The notes under the pieces were generated by a model. It worked only from the letters and a program-made list of their open reading frames with translations. It was not told the DNA's origin and did no database searches. Positions 29,012-39,900 of a DNA stretch of 58,380 nucleotides are shown here, piece by piece (position 1 is the first letter of the stretch; the number at the start of each line of letters is the position of its first letter). Source of the DNA: Gemmatimonadales bacterium (lineage in GTDB: Bacteria > Gemmatimonadota > Gemmatimonadetes > Longimicrobiales > Gaopeijiaceae). The DNA is taken from the NCBI GenBank assembly GCA_007692665.1, contig REBP01000081.1, positions 1 through 58,380 on the forward strand, read 5' to 3'. A program made the translations under genes and the position numbers.

Positions 29012-32000
29012 GCCCGGGAACCGCGTGGCGGACCTGTCGCCGGAGCAGCAGGCCCTGCTCGGGATGCGAAGGCTTCGTGCCCGCCTCGATGCCCTGGAGC
29101 GGGCTCGCACCGAGCCCATCGCCATTGTCGGCATCGGATGCAGGTTCCCCGGGGGCGCTTCCGACCCCGACGCCTACTGGCGTCTTCTGGACGAGGGGCG
29201 GGATGCGGTCGCAGACGTCCCGGACGACCGCTGGGTGATGGACGATTTCCACGATCCGGTACGCGGACGACCGGGAAAGATCTACACCCGTCGGGGCGCC
29301 TGCCTCGAGCGCATCGACGGGTTCGACGCGCACTTCTTCGGGATCGCCCCGAGAGAGGCGGTCCACCTGGATCCGCAGCAGCGCCTGTTCCTGGAAGTGG
29401 TGTGGGAGACGCTCGAGCACGCAGGCATCGCCCCGGACAGCCTCGGCGGAAGCCGCACGGGGGTATTTGCCGGTGCCACGACGACGGACTACATGCAGCT
29501 GCACAGCTCGCGGCTCGGGCCGGCGGGGTTCGATGCCTACGTCCTCTCCGGCAACACCCTGCACGCGACCGCAGGGCGGGTGTCGTACCTCCTGGGCCTG
29601 CAGGGGCCGGCGATGGCCATCGACACGGCATGTTCGTCTTCCCTCGTGGCCATCGACCGGGCCTGTCGGAGCCTGCGGGATCGGGAATCGGACCTGGCGC
29701 TGGCCGGTGGCGTCAGCCTGATGATCATGCCGGACACCTACGTCGGGTTCTGTCGGTGGGGCATGGTTGCGGCCGACGGGCGGTGCAAGACGTTCGACGC
29801 CCGCGCCGATGGCTTCGGGCGGGGGGAAGGGTGCGGCGTGGTAGCGCTGCGGCGACTGTCCGATGCCGAGTCCGACGGGAACAGGATCCTCGCTCTCATC
29901 CGTGGCTCCGCCGTGAATCAGGACGGGGCGAGTGCGGGGCTCTCCGTTCCCAACGGAAAGGCTCAGGAGGCGGTCCTGCGTGCCGCCCTCGAGAACGCGG
30001 GTGTGGCTGCGGACGCGGTCGGGTACGTCGAGGCACATGGGACGGGGACCGAACTCGGTGATCCTCTCGAGGTCGAGGCGCTGGCCGCCGTCTTCGGTCC
30101 GGGACGAACCGTCGACCGGCCCCTTCTGCTGGGCTCCGTGAAGACGAACATCGGGCACCTGGAAGCCGCCGCCGGCGTGGCCGGTCTCATCAAGGTCGTT
30201 CTCGCGCTGCAGCATGGGCGAATCCCGCAGCACCTCCACTTCGAGACGCCCACGCCCCGGGTGGCCTGGGACCGGACGCCTCTCCGGGTGACCGGTGAGG
30301 CGGTGGACTGGCCCAGGGGAAAGGCCGGACGCGTCGCCGGGGTCAGCGCCTTCGGGTTCAGTGGGACCAATGTCCACCTCATCGTCGAGGAGGCACCGGC
30401 GCCGGCATCGGATCGAGGTGCGAGAACGTCGGTGGGAGGGGGAGGCAGGGATTCCGACCGCCCTGCAGGGAAGGCAACGGAGGAGCGACCCCGTCACCTC
30501 CTTCCCCTCTCCGCCCGTTCGGAGCCGGCCCTGCGGGAGCTGGCTGCTCGATACGAGGCCCGTCTCGGCGAACGGTCCCCCCGCACCCCATCCCCCGACG
30601 GGCTGGACGATCTCTGCTTCACAGCCGGGGTCGGTCGCGCCCACTTCGGCGAGCGAGTCGCCCTGGTCGGCGCCACGGGAGAAGAACTGCACGCTCTGCT
30701 GGAAGAATTCGGAAGGAAGGCCTCTGCGCCAGGACTCCACCTGGGTTCGAAAGGGGCCGTGCCCCCTCGCGTGGCCTTCCTCTTTACCGGTCAGGGAGCA
30801 CAGTACACGGGGATGGGGGGAGAACTCTACGCCACGTCTCCCGTGTTCCGCCGGGAACTGGATCGCTGCCTGGGAGCCCTCGAGCAGGGGTCCGCAGCCG
30901 TTCTGCGGAAGGTCATGGGCCTCGACGCAAGATCCTCCGCCGACAGGGCGCACGGCGAGCCCATCGATCGGACGGAGCATGCCCAGCCGGCGCTCTTCGC
31001 CTTCGAGTGGGCGCTTTCGCAGCTCTGGCGATCGTGGGGGGTCGAACCGGTCGCGGTCCTCGGGCACAGCCTTGGGGAGTATGCCGCGGCCTGTGTGGCC
31101 GGTGTGCTGCCCCCCGAGGATGGGATTCGACTCGTGGCCGAACGGGGCCGGCTCATGGGATCGCTCGCTCCCGGGGGGCGCATGCTCTCGGTTCGCTCGG
31201 ATGCGGCCACGGTCGAAGCCGTTGTCAGGAAGCTGGGCGATGCGGTGGCGATTGCCGCCGTGAACGGGCCGGCGAACGTCGTGATCTCGGGCAGCGCCGA
31301 AGGGGTAGCCTCGGCCAGGGCCGAGTTGGAGGGGAGAGGGGTGGAAACCAGGGCCCTCCATGTGTCACATGCCTTTCACTCGGCGCTTGTCGAGCCTGTC
31401 CTCGAGCCGCTCGAAGCGTTGGTGCGAGGTTTCGACTTCCGGGCTCCCGGGCTGCGCCTGATCTCCAACGTCACCGGCAGGGAGGCCGGCGCCGCGGAAC
31501 TCGGCTCCCCGTCCTACTGGCGCCGCCATGCCCGGGAACCGGTCCTTTTCGACAACTCGATGCGCCGGCTCGCCGCCCTGGGGGTGAACGTCTTCGTCGA
31601 GATCGGACCCTCTCCCGTGCTCCTGGGCATGGGGCGGGAAGTGCTTCCGGACCTCGAGGCGCTCTGGCTGCCATCGCTGCGGCGGGGTACGGCGGATTGG
31701 GACCGGCTTCTCGACAGCCTGGCTTCCTTCTATGTCCGGGGGGGCGACGTGGACTGGAGCGGCTTCCATGCGCCCGGGGTGCGGCGGTTCGTGACGGCTC
31801 CGACGTACCCCTTCCAGAGGGAGCGTTTCTGGCTGGATGAGCCGCCGGCAACCCCATCTCCCGTTCCGCGAAACTCCGGCCGGGACACCGGACACCCCCT
31901 GCTCGGACATGAAGTCCGGACCGCCACGGAGGAACGCGTCTTCGAGGTGCATCTCGACAGCGATACCCCCGGATGGCTTGGTGACCATCGAGTCCGGGGC

Positions 32001-35000
32001 GCTGCGGTGGTGCCGCTGACCGCGTACGTGGAGATGGGCCGGGCCGCAGCTCGGCGAATCCGGGGTCTCCCGTTGGGGGCCACGCTTGACGACCTCGCCC
32101 TGCACGAACCGCTCGTCCTGGCGGAGGGCCAGGGGAAGATCGTGCAGGTCGTAGCCTCCCCCGTGGCGTCCGGCGAGGTCGCCTTCCGGGTGGTGTCCAT
32201 GGACCCGACGGCCGGGCTCTCCAGCTCCTCAACCGACGGGGACCGGTGGCGGACGCATGCAACGGGCGTGGTCCTCGGCGATCCGGACGAGCAGGGCGGA
32301 TCGGCTGCCGAACCGGGCCAGGGCGAAGGGTGGGCAGCGCTCTCTCCGGAGGTACTCTACGTCTCCATGGCGGAGCGGGGTCTGGCGTATTCGGGTGCAT
32401 TCCGCGGTGTGACGGAGATTCACCGGAAAGAGGGGCGCGCCCGCGCTCGGGTCGAGCTGCCGGAGTCGGCCAGGAGGGAAGCGGATGCCTATGGAGTTCA
32501 CCCCGCCTTTTTCGACGCCTGTCTCCAGGTGGTGGGCCTCCTTCTTCCCGCCGGTGCGGAGGAGACCTGGCTCCCCATCGCCGTCGACCGGATCCGGGTG
32601 GCCGCAGAGGTGCCCCCGGTCGCCTGGAGCGAGGCCGTCCTCCGTCCCGAAGCGGGGGGGGCGGACACGGTGGTGTGCGACGTCCGGGTCAGGGATGACC
32701 GGGGGAAGCCGGTCCTCGAGGCCATCGGGGTCCGGATCAGGCCGGCCTCCCGCAGTGCTCGGACCACCGCAGAGGAGGCGATTCAGGAATGGCTGTACGA
32801 GATCGAGTGGACGCCGACCCCGGGACCCGCCGCCAGCGGTGATCCAGCCACGGGTTTCGATCGCGTGGCCGCGACGGTCGAGGGGGCGAAGCACCGGCTG
32901 AAGACCGAGAGCAGCTCGAAGGAGGGTGCCCGCCTGGAGGTGCTCGATCCCGGTCTCGAGCGGCTCAGTACGCTCTACCTGTCGCGGGCGCTGCGGGACT
33001 TGGGGTGGGAACCGGAAGTGGGTGATTCGGTCGACCCCTTCGAACTGGCAGATCGGCTCGGGCTCCAGCCCCGGTTCCGGAAGCTCGCGCGGCGGATCCT
33101 CGAAATCCTGGCGGAAGACGGCGTGCTGACGTCGGCGGGGGGCGGATTCGAAGTGGCCGAAATCCTTCCCGGGGACGATCCGGAAGGCCTGAGGGAAGGG
33201 CTGGAGAAGCGCTTCCCGGAAAGCCGCGCCGCCCTTCGCGTCGCCACCCGTTGCGGTCGCTCGTTCGCCCCGGGGCTCCGCGGGGAGCGGGACCCGCTGG
33301 AGCTGCTCTTTCCGGGGGGCGCCACCGACGATACCGAAGCCCTCTACCGCGACTCCCCTCTCACCCGGGGCTTCAACGAAACAGTGGCGGCCGGGATCGC
33401 CGGATTCGTCCGCCGCTTTCCCCGCGACCGCCCCCTGAGGGTACTCGAAATCGGGGCAGGCACGGGGGGCACGACCGCGAGAATCCTGCCTGTCCTCCCG
33501 GCTGGGCGGACGGAGTATCACTTCACCGATGTTTCCGCCCAGTTCCTCAAGCGCGCACGTATCTCGCTGTCGGACTTTCCGTTCCTGCGATTCGGGACGC
33601 TCGACATTGCACGCGACCCGGAGGGCCAGGGGTTTCCTCCCGGGGCCTTCGACCTGGTCATTGCGGCCAACGTCCTCCATGCGACTCCGGACCTGGACCG
33701 CACGCTTGAACACACCCGGGGACTCCTGGCCGAGGGCGGCATGCTGATCCTCCTGGAGGTCGTGAAGCCCCATCGGTTCGCGGACCTGACCGTGGGCCTG
33801 ACGGACGGATGGTGGGCCTTCGAGGACGCGCACCGGAGCACTTCGGCCCTCCTTTCATCGGACCAGTGGCGGGAACTCCTGGGAGCGTCCGGGCTCGAGG
33901 CCACGGCGGCGGTCTCCGGGACCGGGGCGATGGCGAGACAGGCGGTGATCGTGGGCGTAGCGCCGGAGCCGATCCGGGAGGATGCCGGGGGAGAAGCACG
34001 GGAGGCGAGGCCGGAAAGTCCCCGGCCCGAGGCAGGGAGCTGGCTCGTCGTCTCGGACCGCGGTGGCACCGGTCCGGAACTGGCGCGCCTCCTGCGGGAA
34101 CGCGGAGAGGCATGCACCCTCGTCCTTCCGGAGGCGGTGGGTGCCATGGACTGGAAGGTCCTGTCGGGCAGGGTCGCCAGGTCCCCGGCCGGGGACGGGT
34201 CGCGGCCGAAGGGCGTCGTCCACCTGGCGGCGCTGGATTTCGAACCCCCCGACGAGACCCCCTCGGCAGAGGGCCTTCGGGATGTTGAAGACGGACAGCG
34301 GGAAGTTGCGGGAGGGGCGCTCCACCTGGTCCAGGCCCTGATCGCCGCCGACCTCGCCCCGCGCCTCTGGATTGTCACGCGAGGCGCACAGCCGGTCTGT
34401 GCGGGGGAGCGGTGCGACCCGCGCCAGGCGACGCTCTGGGGGCTGGCGAGCGTCGTGGAGGAGGAGCACCCCGAGCTTCGCTGCGTCAGCCTCGATCTCG
34501 ACCCGAACGCCGTGCCGGACCCGGAGCGCATCCTCGGGGAACTCCTTGACCCGGACCATGAAGGAAGGGTCGCGCTCAGGGGAGACGAACGCCTGGCAGC
34601 CCGGCTTGTTCGCCGGACGGCGCCGACGGCGGCCAGGCCACCCGGCCCGTACGAACTCTGCTCCGCGGAATCGGGGCTGCTTGACGGCCTTTCTCTCCGT
34701 CCGGTCCACCGGGCACGTCCGGGTCCTGGCGAAGTCGAGATCGAGGTTTCGGTGACGGCGCTGAATTTCCGCGATGTCCTGAACGCGCTGGGGGAGTATC
34801 CGGGCGCGCGCATGCCGCTTGGCGGCGAATGTGCCGGAGTGATTTCTGCCGTGGGTGACGGTGTGACGGACTTCTCCGTGGGCGACCCCGTGGTGGCCAT
34901 GGCCCCGGGGGCCTTCGCATCCCACCTGGTCACGAGAGCGCAGTGGGTCGTGGGCAAGCCCCCGGAACTCACCCTCCCGGAAGCCGTCACGCTCCCCGCT

Positions 35001-36932
35001 GCCTACGGGACGGCGTGGCACGCTCTCCATGATGTCGCACGGATCCGCAGCGGCGAAAGCGTCCTGATCCACTCGGCCACCGGTGGCGTGGGGATGGCGG
35101 CGGTCCGACTGGCGCAGCGCGCAGGAGCCCAGGTGTTCGGCACGGCGGGCAGCCCCGCGAAACGTGCGCTGCTGCGGGAGATGGGGGTGGAGCATGTCAT
35201 GGACTCGCGGACGCTGCAGTTCGCGGACGAGGTCGCTCGGGCAACCGGCGGCCGCGGCGTCGACGTGGTCGTGAACTCGCTCTCGGGGGACTTCATTGCC
35301 CGGAGCCTGGACGCATTGGCGGAGAACGGCCGCTTCGTCGAACTGGGGCGTCGAGGGATCTGGGAGGCCGGGCGAGTGGCTGCGGTGAAGCCGGGCGTCG
35401 CGTATCACCCGGTCGACCTGGCCGCGACCGCTCGGGAGGAGCCGGCCGCGCTCCGGCGTCTCCTCGAGGCGGTGATGACGGCGGTCCGGTCCGGCGAGAT
35501 CGCCCCGCTCCCCTTCCGGACCTTTCCCCTGGCCAGGGCCGCGGATGCGTTCCGCCACATGGCGCAGGCCGGCCACACGGGGAAGATCGTCATTACCCAT
35601 CCGGCCCGGTCCGTGGAGGAGGGACTCCGGCCCGACGCCACCTACCTGGTGACGGGCGGGCTCGGTGGACTGGGGCTGCTCGTGGCCCGCTGGATGGCGG
35701 AGCGGGGGGCGCGTTTCCTGGTGCTGGTGTCCCGCGGCGCCCCCTCCCTCGAGGCGGCCGAGGTGATCGCCGGGCTCGAGGCGGATGGGGTCCAGGTGCG
35801 AGTGATCGGCGCGGACGTCTCCCTGGGAGAGGACATCGGCCGCATCCTGGAGACCATCTCCCGGGAGTTGCCGCCGCTCCGTGGCGTCATCCACTCCGCA
35901 GGCCAGCTCGACGAAGCGGTCCTCCAGCAGCAGGACTGGGATCGCTTCGCCCGCGTCTTCGCCCCCAAGGTGTCGGGAAGCTGGAATCTTCACACGGCCA
36001 CGCGAACCCTCCCACTGGACTTCTTCGTGCTCTTCTCCTCGGCCGTCTCCCTCATCGGGGCAGGGGGGCTCTCGAACCACGCTGCAGCGTGTGCCTTTCT
36101 GGATGTTCTCGCCCATCGCCGACAGGCGGAGGGACTCCCGGCTCTGAGCATCGACTGGGGGCAGTGGTCCGAGGTCGGTGCCGCCGCGGATCGCGGGATG
36201 GGGGGGCGCCTGGGTGCCCGCGGGGTGGGGGCCATGACCCCGGCCCAGGGGCTGGCGGCCCTGACCCGGGTCATGGGACTCGGGTGCGAGGCGGCCCAGG
36301 TCGCGGTTCTGCCCGTCGACTGGGGTCGCTTCCTCGGGGCCGCCGGCTCCCGGCGTCCCTTCCTGTCGAGACTGCACGTTCCGTCCGGGACTGCGCCGGT
36401 ACCGGGGCGGGCGGCGATCGCCGCGCCTGCCCCGCCGCCAGGGGATCTGGGTCAGCGCCTTGCCGAGGCCTCCCTCACGGGGCGACGGCGGCTGCTGGCG
36501 TCGCACGTGAGGGGATGCGCGGCAACTGCCCTGGCCCTGCGTTCCGCGGCGACCCTGAACCCCGGGCAGCCCCTTCACGAGCTGGGACTTGATTCCCTCA
36601 TGGCCGTGGAACTCCGAAACCTCCTGGGCGTGGGACTGGATCTGCCGAGGTCACTCCCCGCTACGCTGGTCTTCGATCACCCGACGGTGGATGCCCTGGT
36701 GGACTACCTGGATCGTCTCCTGCCCGATGCGGAGAGGGCCGAAGGGCGCGCAGCGACCGCCGCCGCCCCGCCGAGCCCCGCTCCGGCGAGCCCCGCCCCG
36801 ACGAGGCCCGCAGCCCCGAACACCGGTGGGCGGGACGGCCTGGAGGAGGCGGGAATCGCAGACATGTCCGACGAGGAAGCCGAAGCCCTGTTGCTGGAGG
36901 AGCTGGAGGGGATGCATGACCATGCCGACTGA
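29004..36932 (+). CDS. Type I modular PKS 3: KS-AT-DH-cMT-ER-KR(Tyr to His)-ACP
   Basis: 2642 residues from ATG 29004 (GGAGGAGC upstream; 8-bp overlap with PKS 2). KS 38-470 has Cys 210. AT about 590-872 has Ser 689 and HAFH 789-792, a malonyl type. DH has His 995 (HRVRGAAVVP) and Asp 1171 (HPAFFDA), but YGP reads YSG. cMT has EIGAGTGGTT near 1482. ER about 1905-2200 has GEYPG and the NADPH loop SATGGVGMAAV. KR keeps LVTGGLGGLG (about 2213) and the catalytic Ser, but the YAAAN motif reads HAAAC, so the catalytic Tyr is His 2359 and the Asn is Cys 2363. ACP Ser is 2531. If KR is dead the unit makes an alpha-methyl or alpha,alpha-dimethyl beta-ketone and DH/ER are idle. It ends with an Ala/Pro linker and a docking helix (EEAEALLLEELEGM). 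Confidence 0.9.
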   Translation: MSEPGNRVADLSPEQQALLGMRRLRARLDALERARTEPIAIVGIGCRFPGGASDPDAYWRLLDEGRDAVADVPDDRWVMDDFHDPVRGRPGKIYTRRGACLERIDGFDAHFFGIAPREAVHLDPQQRLFLEVVWETLEHAGIAPDSLGGSRTGVFAGATTTDYMQLHSSRLGPAGFDAYVLSGNTLHATAGRVSYLLGLQGPAMAIDTACSSSLVAIDRACRSLRDRESDLALAGGVSLMIMPDTYVGFCRWGMVAADGRCKTFDARADGFGRGEGCGVVALRRLSDAESDGNRILALIRGSAVNQDGASAGLSVPNGKAQEAVLRAALENAGVAADAVGYVEAHGTGTELGDPLEVEALAAVFGPGRTVDRPLLLGSVKTNIGHLEAAAGVAGLIKVVLALQHGRIPQHLHFETPTPRVAWDRTPLRVTGEAVDWPRGKAGRVAGVSAFGFSGTNVHLIVEEAPAPASDRGARTSVGGGGRDSDRPAGKATEERPRHLLPLSARSEPALRELAARYEARLGERSPRTPSPDGLDDLCFTAGVGRAHFGERVALVGATGEELHALLEEFGRKASAPGLHLGSKGAVPPRVAFLFTGQGAQYTGMGGELYATSPVFRRELDRCLGALEQGSAAVLRKVMGLDARSSADRAHGEPIDRTEHAQPALFAFEWALSQLWRSWGVEPVAVLGHSLGEYAAACVAGVLPPEDGIRLVAERGRLMGSLAPGGRMLSVRSDAATVEAVVRKLGDAVAIAAVNGPANVVISGSAEGVASARAELEGRGVETRALHVSHAFHSALVEPVLEPLEALVRGFDFRAPGLRLISNVTGREAGAAELGSPSYWRRHAREPVLFDNSMRRLAALGVNVFVEIGPSPVLLGMGREVLPDLEALWLPSLRRGTADWDRLLDSLASFYVRGGDVDWSGFHAPGVRRFVTAPTYPFQRERFWLDEPPATPSPVPRNSGRDTGHPLLGHEVRTATEERVFEVHLDSDTPGWLGDHRVRGAAVVPLTAYVEMGRAAARRIRGLPLGATLDDLALHEPLVLAEGQGKIVQVVASPVASGEVAFRVVSMDPTAGLSSSSTDGDRWRTHATGVVLGDPDEQGGSAAEPGQGEGWAALSPEVLYVSMAERGLAYSGAFRGVTEIHRKEGRARARVELPESARREADAYGVHPAFFDACLQVVGLLLPAGAEETWLPIAVDRIRVAAEVPPVAWSEAVLRPEAGGADTVVCDVRVRDDRGKPVLEAIGVRIRPASRSARTTAEEAIQEWLYEIEWTPTPGPAASGDPATGFDRVAATVEGAKHRLKTESSSKEGARLEVLDPGLERLSTLYLSRALRDLGWEPEVGDSVDPFELADRLGLQPRFRKLARRILEILAEDGVLTSAGGGFEVAEILPGDDPEGLREGLEKRFPESRAALRVATRCGRSFAPGLRGERDPLELLFPGGATDDTEALYRDSPLTRGFNETVAAGIAGFVRRFPRDRPLRVLEIGAGTGGTTARILPVLPAGRTEYHFTDVSAQFLKRARISLSDFPFLRFGTLDIARDPEGQGFPPGAFDLVIAANVLHATPDLDRTLEHTRGLLAEGGMLILLEVVKPHRFADLTVGLTDGWWAFEDAHRSTSALLSSDQWRELLGASGLEATAAVSGTGAMARQAVIVGVAPEPIREDAGGEAREARPESPRPEAGSWLVVSDRGGTGPELARLLRERGEACTLVLPEAVGAMDWKVLSGRVARSPAGDGSRPKGVVHLAALDFEPPDETPSAEGLRDVEDGQREVAGGALHLVQALIAADLAPRLWIVTRGAQPVCAGERCDPRQATLWGLASVVEEEHPELRCVSLDLDPNAVPDPERILGELLDPDHEGRVALRGDERLAARLVRRTAPTAARPPGPYELCSAESGLLDGLSLRPVHRARPGPGEVEIEVSVTALNFRDVLNALGEYPGARMPLGGECAGVISAVGDGVTDFSVGDPVVAMAPGAFASHLVTRAQWVVGKPPELTLPEAVTLPAAYGTAWHALHDVARIRSGESVLIHSATGGVGMAAVRLAQRAGAQVFGTAGSPAKRALLREMGVEHVMDSRTLQFADEVARATGGRGVDVVVNSLSGDFIARSLDALAENGRFVELGRRGIWEAGRVAAVKPGVAYHPVDLAATAREEPAALRRLLEAVMTAVRSGEIAPLPFRTFPLARAADAFRHMAQAGHTGKIVITHPARSVEEGLRPDATYLVTGGLGGLGLLVARWMAERGARFLVLVSRGAPSLEAAEVIAGLEADGVQVRVIGADVSLGEDIGRILETISRELPPLRGVIHSAGQLDEAVLQQQDWDRFARVFAPKVSGSWNLHTATRTLPLDFFVLFSSAVSLIGAGGLSNHAAACAFLDVLAHRRQAEGLPALSIDWGQWSEVGAAADRGMGGRLGARGVGAMTPAQGLAALTRVMGLGCEAAQVAVLPVDWGRFLGAAGSRRPFLSRLHVPSGTAPVPGRAAIAAPAPPPGDLGQRLAEASLTGRRRLLASHVRGCAATALALRSAATLNPGQPLHELGLDSLMAVELRNLLGVGLDLPRSLPATLVFDHPTVDALVDYLDRLLPDAERAEGRAATAAAPPSPAPASPAPTRPAAPNTGGRDGLEEAGIADMSDEEAEALLLEELEGMHDHAD

Positions 36933-39900
36933 ACGGCCGGACAACGTGCCTGCCCCGGCGTCCCACGGGGAGGACGTCGGGATGACCCCGGTCAAGCGTG
37001 CCCTGATCGGGATGCGCCGGATGCGCGCCGCTCTCGAGGCCGCCGAGCGGGCGGCGCGTGAACCGATCGCCGTGATCGGCATGGGGTGCCGGCTTCCCGG
37101 AGGGTGCAACTCCCCTGACGATCTCTGGCAGATGCTGGTCGAAGGTCGGGACGGCATCTCCGAGGTACCTCCGGACCGGTGGGACGCGGAGGCCCTCTTC
37201 GACCCCGACCCGGCCCGGCGCGGAACCATCACGACCCGGTTCGGAGGGTTCATCGAGGGGGTCGATCAGTTCGATCCCGCGTTCTTCGGGATCTCGCCCC
37301 TTGAAGCCATGAGCATGGACCCGCAGCAGAGGATCCTGCTCGAGGTGACCTGGGAGGCGCTGGAGCACGCCGGCCAGGCACCGGACCAGCTGACCGGGAG
37401 TGCAACCGGCGTGTTCGTCGGCATCGGAGGCGTCGATTACGTGAAGGAGGTGCTCGCACGCCCACTGGAGACCTACGATCCCTTCGTCGCCCAGGGGGTG
37501 TCGCATGCGGCGGCCTCCGGGCGCCTCTCGTACCTCCTCGGACTGCAGGGGCCCGCCGTCTCCCTCGATACGGCCTGTTCCTCGTCGCTCCTGGCGGTGC
37601 ACCTGGCCGTTCAGAGCCTCCGGCGGGGCGAATGCCGCATGGCGCTGGCCGGAGGGGTCAACCTGATCCTCTCGCCAGACATGCACGTGGCCCTCTCCCG
37701 GTCGGGCATGCTGGCCCCGGATGGAAGGTGCAGGACCTTCGACTCGCGGGCGGACGGCTTCGTCCGATCCGAGGGTTGCGGGGTCGTGGTCCTGAAGGGG
37801 TTGAGGGACGCCCTGGTCGATGGGGACGATGTCTGGGCCGTCATCCGCGGGTCGGCGACGAACCAGGACGGACGCAGCAGCGGAATGACCGCGCCCAATG
37901 GTCCCGCCCAGGAGGCCGTGATCCGGGCCGCCCTCGAGGACGCGGGGGTACTGCCGTCCGCCGTGCGGTACGTCGAGGCCCATGGGACCGGAACGAGGCT
38001 CGGCGACCCCATCGAGGTGCAGGCCCTGGGTGCCGTGTTCCGGGAGGGCCGGGAGCCGGGACAGGAACTCCGGATCGGCTCCGTGAAGACGAATATCGGA
38101 CACCTCGAGGCGGCCGCCGGCGTGGTCGGGCTCATGAAGACGGCGCTCGTGCTCCGCCATCGGGAGATTCCTCCGCATCTCCACCTGCAGGAGCCCAGCC
38201 CCCTCATCCCCTGGGTCGACCTTTCCCTCCAGGTTCCGACGGAACGGACCCCGCTCGCCGACGGCGGCGAGGAGGCGCTCGCCGGCGTGAGTGCCTTCGG
38301 GTTCACCGGGTCGAACGTGCATGTCGTCATGGGGAGCGCCCCGACCCCTGCGCCGGTGGTCGACGGCAAGGTCGGCGGCCTGCGGGCCCGGCCGCTGCGG
38401 CTGCTGAAGATCACGGCGGCTCACCCGGATGCCCTCCGTGCGCTGGGTCTCCGCTACGAGAAGCGGCTCTCCGAGGCGCGGCCCTCCGAGGGGGACCCGG
38501 AGGCGGGTGAGGATTTCGCCGACCTCTGCTTCACCTCGACGACCGGGCGCGCGGATCTCCCGCACCGCCTGGTGATCCTGGCGGGGAGTGCCGAGGAGGC
38601 CCGGTCGGGGCTTGCGTCCTGGAGAGGTGGAGAAGGCGCCGATGCCGGGATCGCGTTCGCGGGCCACGTCGCAGATGCGACACCTCCCGAAGTGGCCTTC
38701 CTGTTCACGGGTCACGGTTCCCAGTACCCGGGGATGGGCCGGGACCTCTTCGAGACGGAACCGGTCTTTCGTGCAGCCATGGAGGAGTGCGACCGGCTGG
38801 GTCGGAAGTATCTCGACCGCCCCCTCCTGTCCGTCCTCTACCCGGACGGGGACCCGCCGTCCGAGGGCGGGCTGGAGAGCATGACGCATGCGCAGCCTGC
38901 GCTCTTCGCAGTCGAGTATGCGCTGTCCCGGCTCTGGCGCTCGTGGGGTGTCGAACCGTCAGCCGTACTCGGACACAGCGTGGGCGAGTACGCAGCGGCC
39001 TGCGTCGCCGGCGTGGTCACGGTGGACGGCGCTCTGAAGCTGGTGACCGCGCGTGGTCGGTTCATGGATGCGCTCCCCGCGAGGGGATCCATGCGGGCAC
39101 TGTTCGCGGGGGAGGCCACGGTGCGGGATCTCCTGCGGGACTGGAGACACGCGGTCTCCATCGCCGCCGTGAACGGCCCGGCCGAAGTGGTGGTCTCGGG
39201 TGACATGACGTCCGTTGCCGCCGTGGCCGATGCGGCGGAGCGGGCGGGGATCGAGACCCGCGCACTCACCGTGGGAGCCGCGGCTCACTCGCACCTGCTC
39301 GATCCCATCCTCGACGATTTCGAGGCCGTGGCCGCCACGGTCGAGTTCTCTCCCCCGGTCATGGATTTCGTGTCCAGCACGCTGGCCCGCGTCGTGACCC
39401 ATGCCGACGTGCGGGACACAGGGTACTGGAGACGGCATCTCCGCGAGCCCGTCCAGTTCGCGGATTCGATCCGGCGTCTCTGGGAAAACGGGACGCGTGC
39501 CTTTGTCGAGGTCGGCCCGAACCCGCGCCTCTGCGGGATGGGGTCCCGTTGCCTCCCCGATGAGGCTGCGCTCTGGCTGCCTGCGCTTCGCGAGGGGCGA
39601 GCCGACTCGCTCCAGGCTCTCGAGAGCCTTGCGGTCCTGTATGCCTCCGGGGGCCAGGTCGACTGGGATGCCTTCGAGGGGCGCTCCGCGGGCCACCCGC
39701 GATTCGGTCGGCGGACCAGGGTGACGCTCCCCACCTACCCGTGGCGCCACCGACGGTACTGGGTCGAGGGGGGTGCTCCAGCGCCGCTCGCGCACCCGGC
39801 CCTGTCCGAGTCCGAGCGGTGGGAGGGGCTGGTCGCCGCAGGTCGAAGGCAGGAGGGACAGGCACCCCTCGATCTGAATGTCTCCGGAATTCCCACCGTG

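Noticed and set aside
36589-36915. Longer N-terminus for PKS 4 starting inside PKS 3
   Set aside because: The extension overlaps the ACP of PKS 3 in another frame and is Arg/Pro-rich. ATG 36916 with a ribosome site fits the docking coil.
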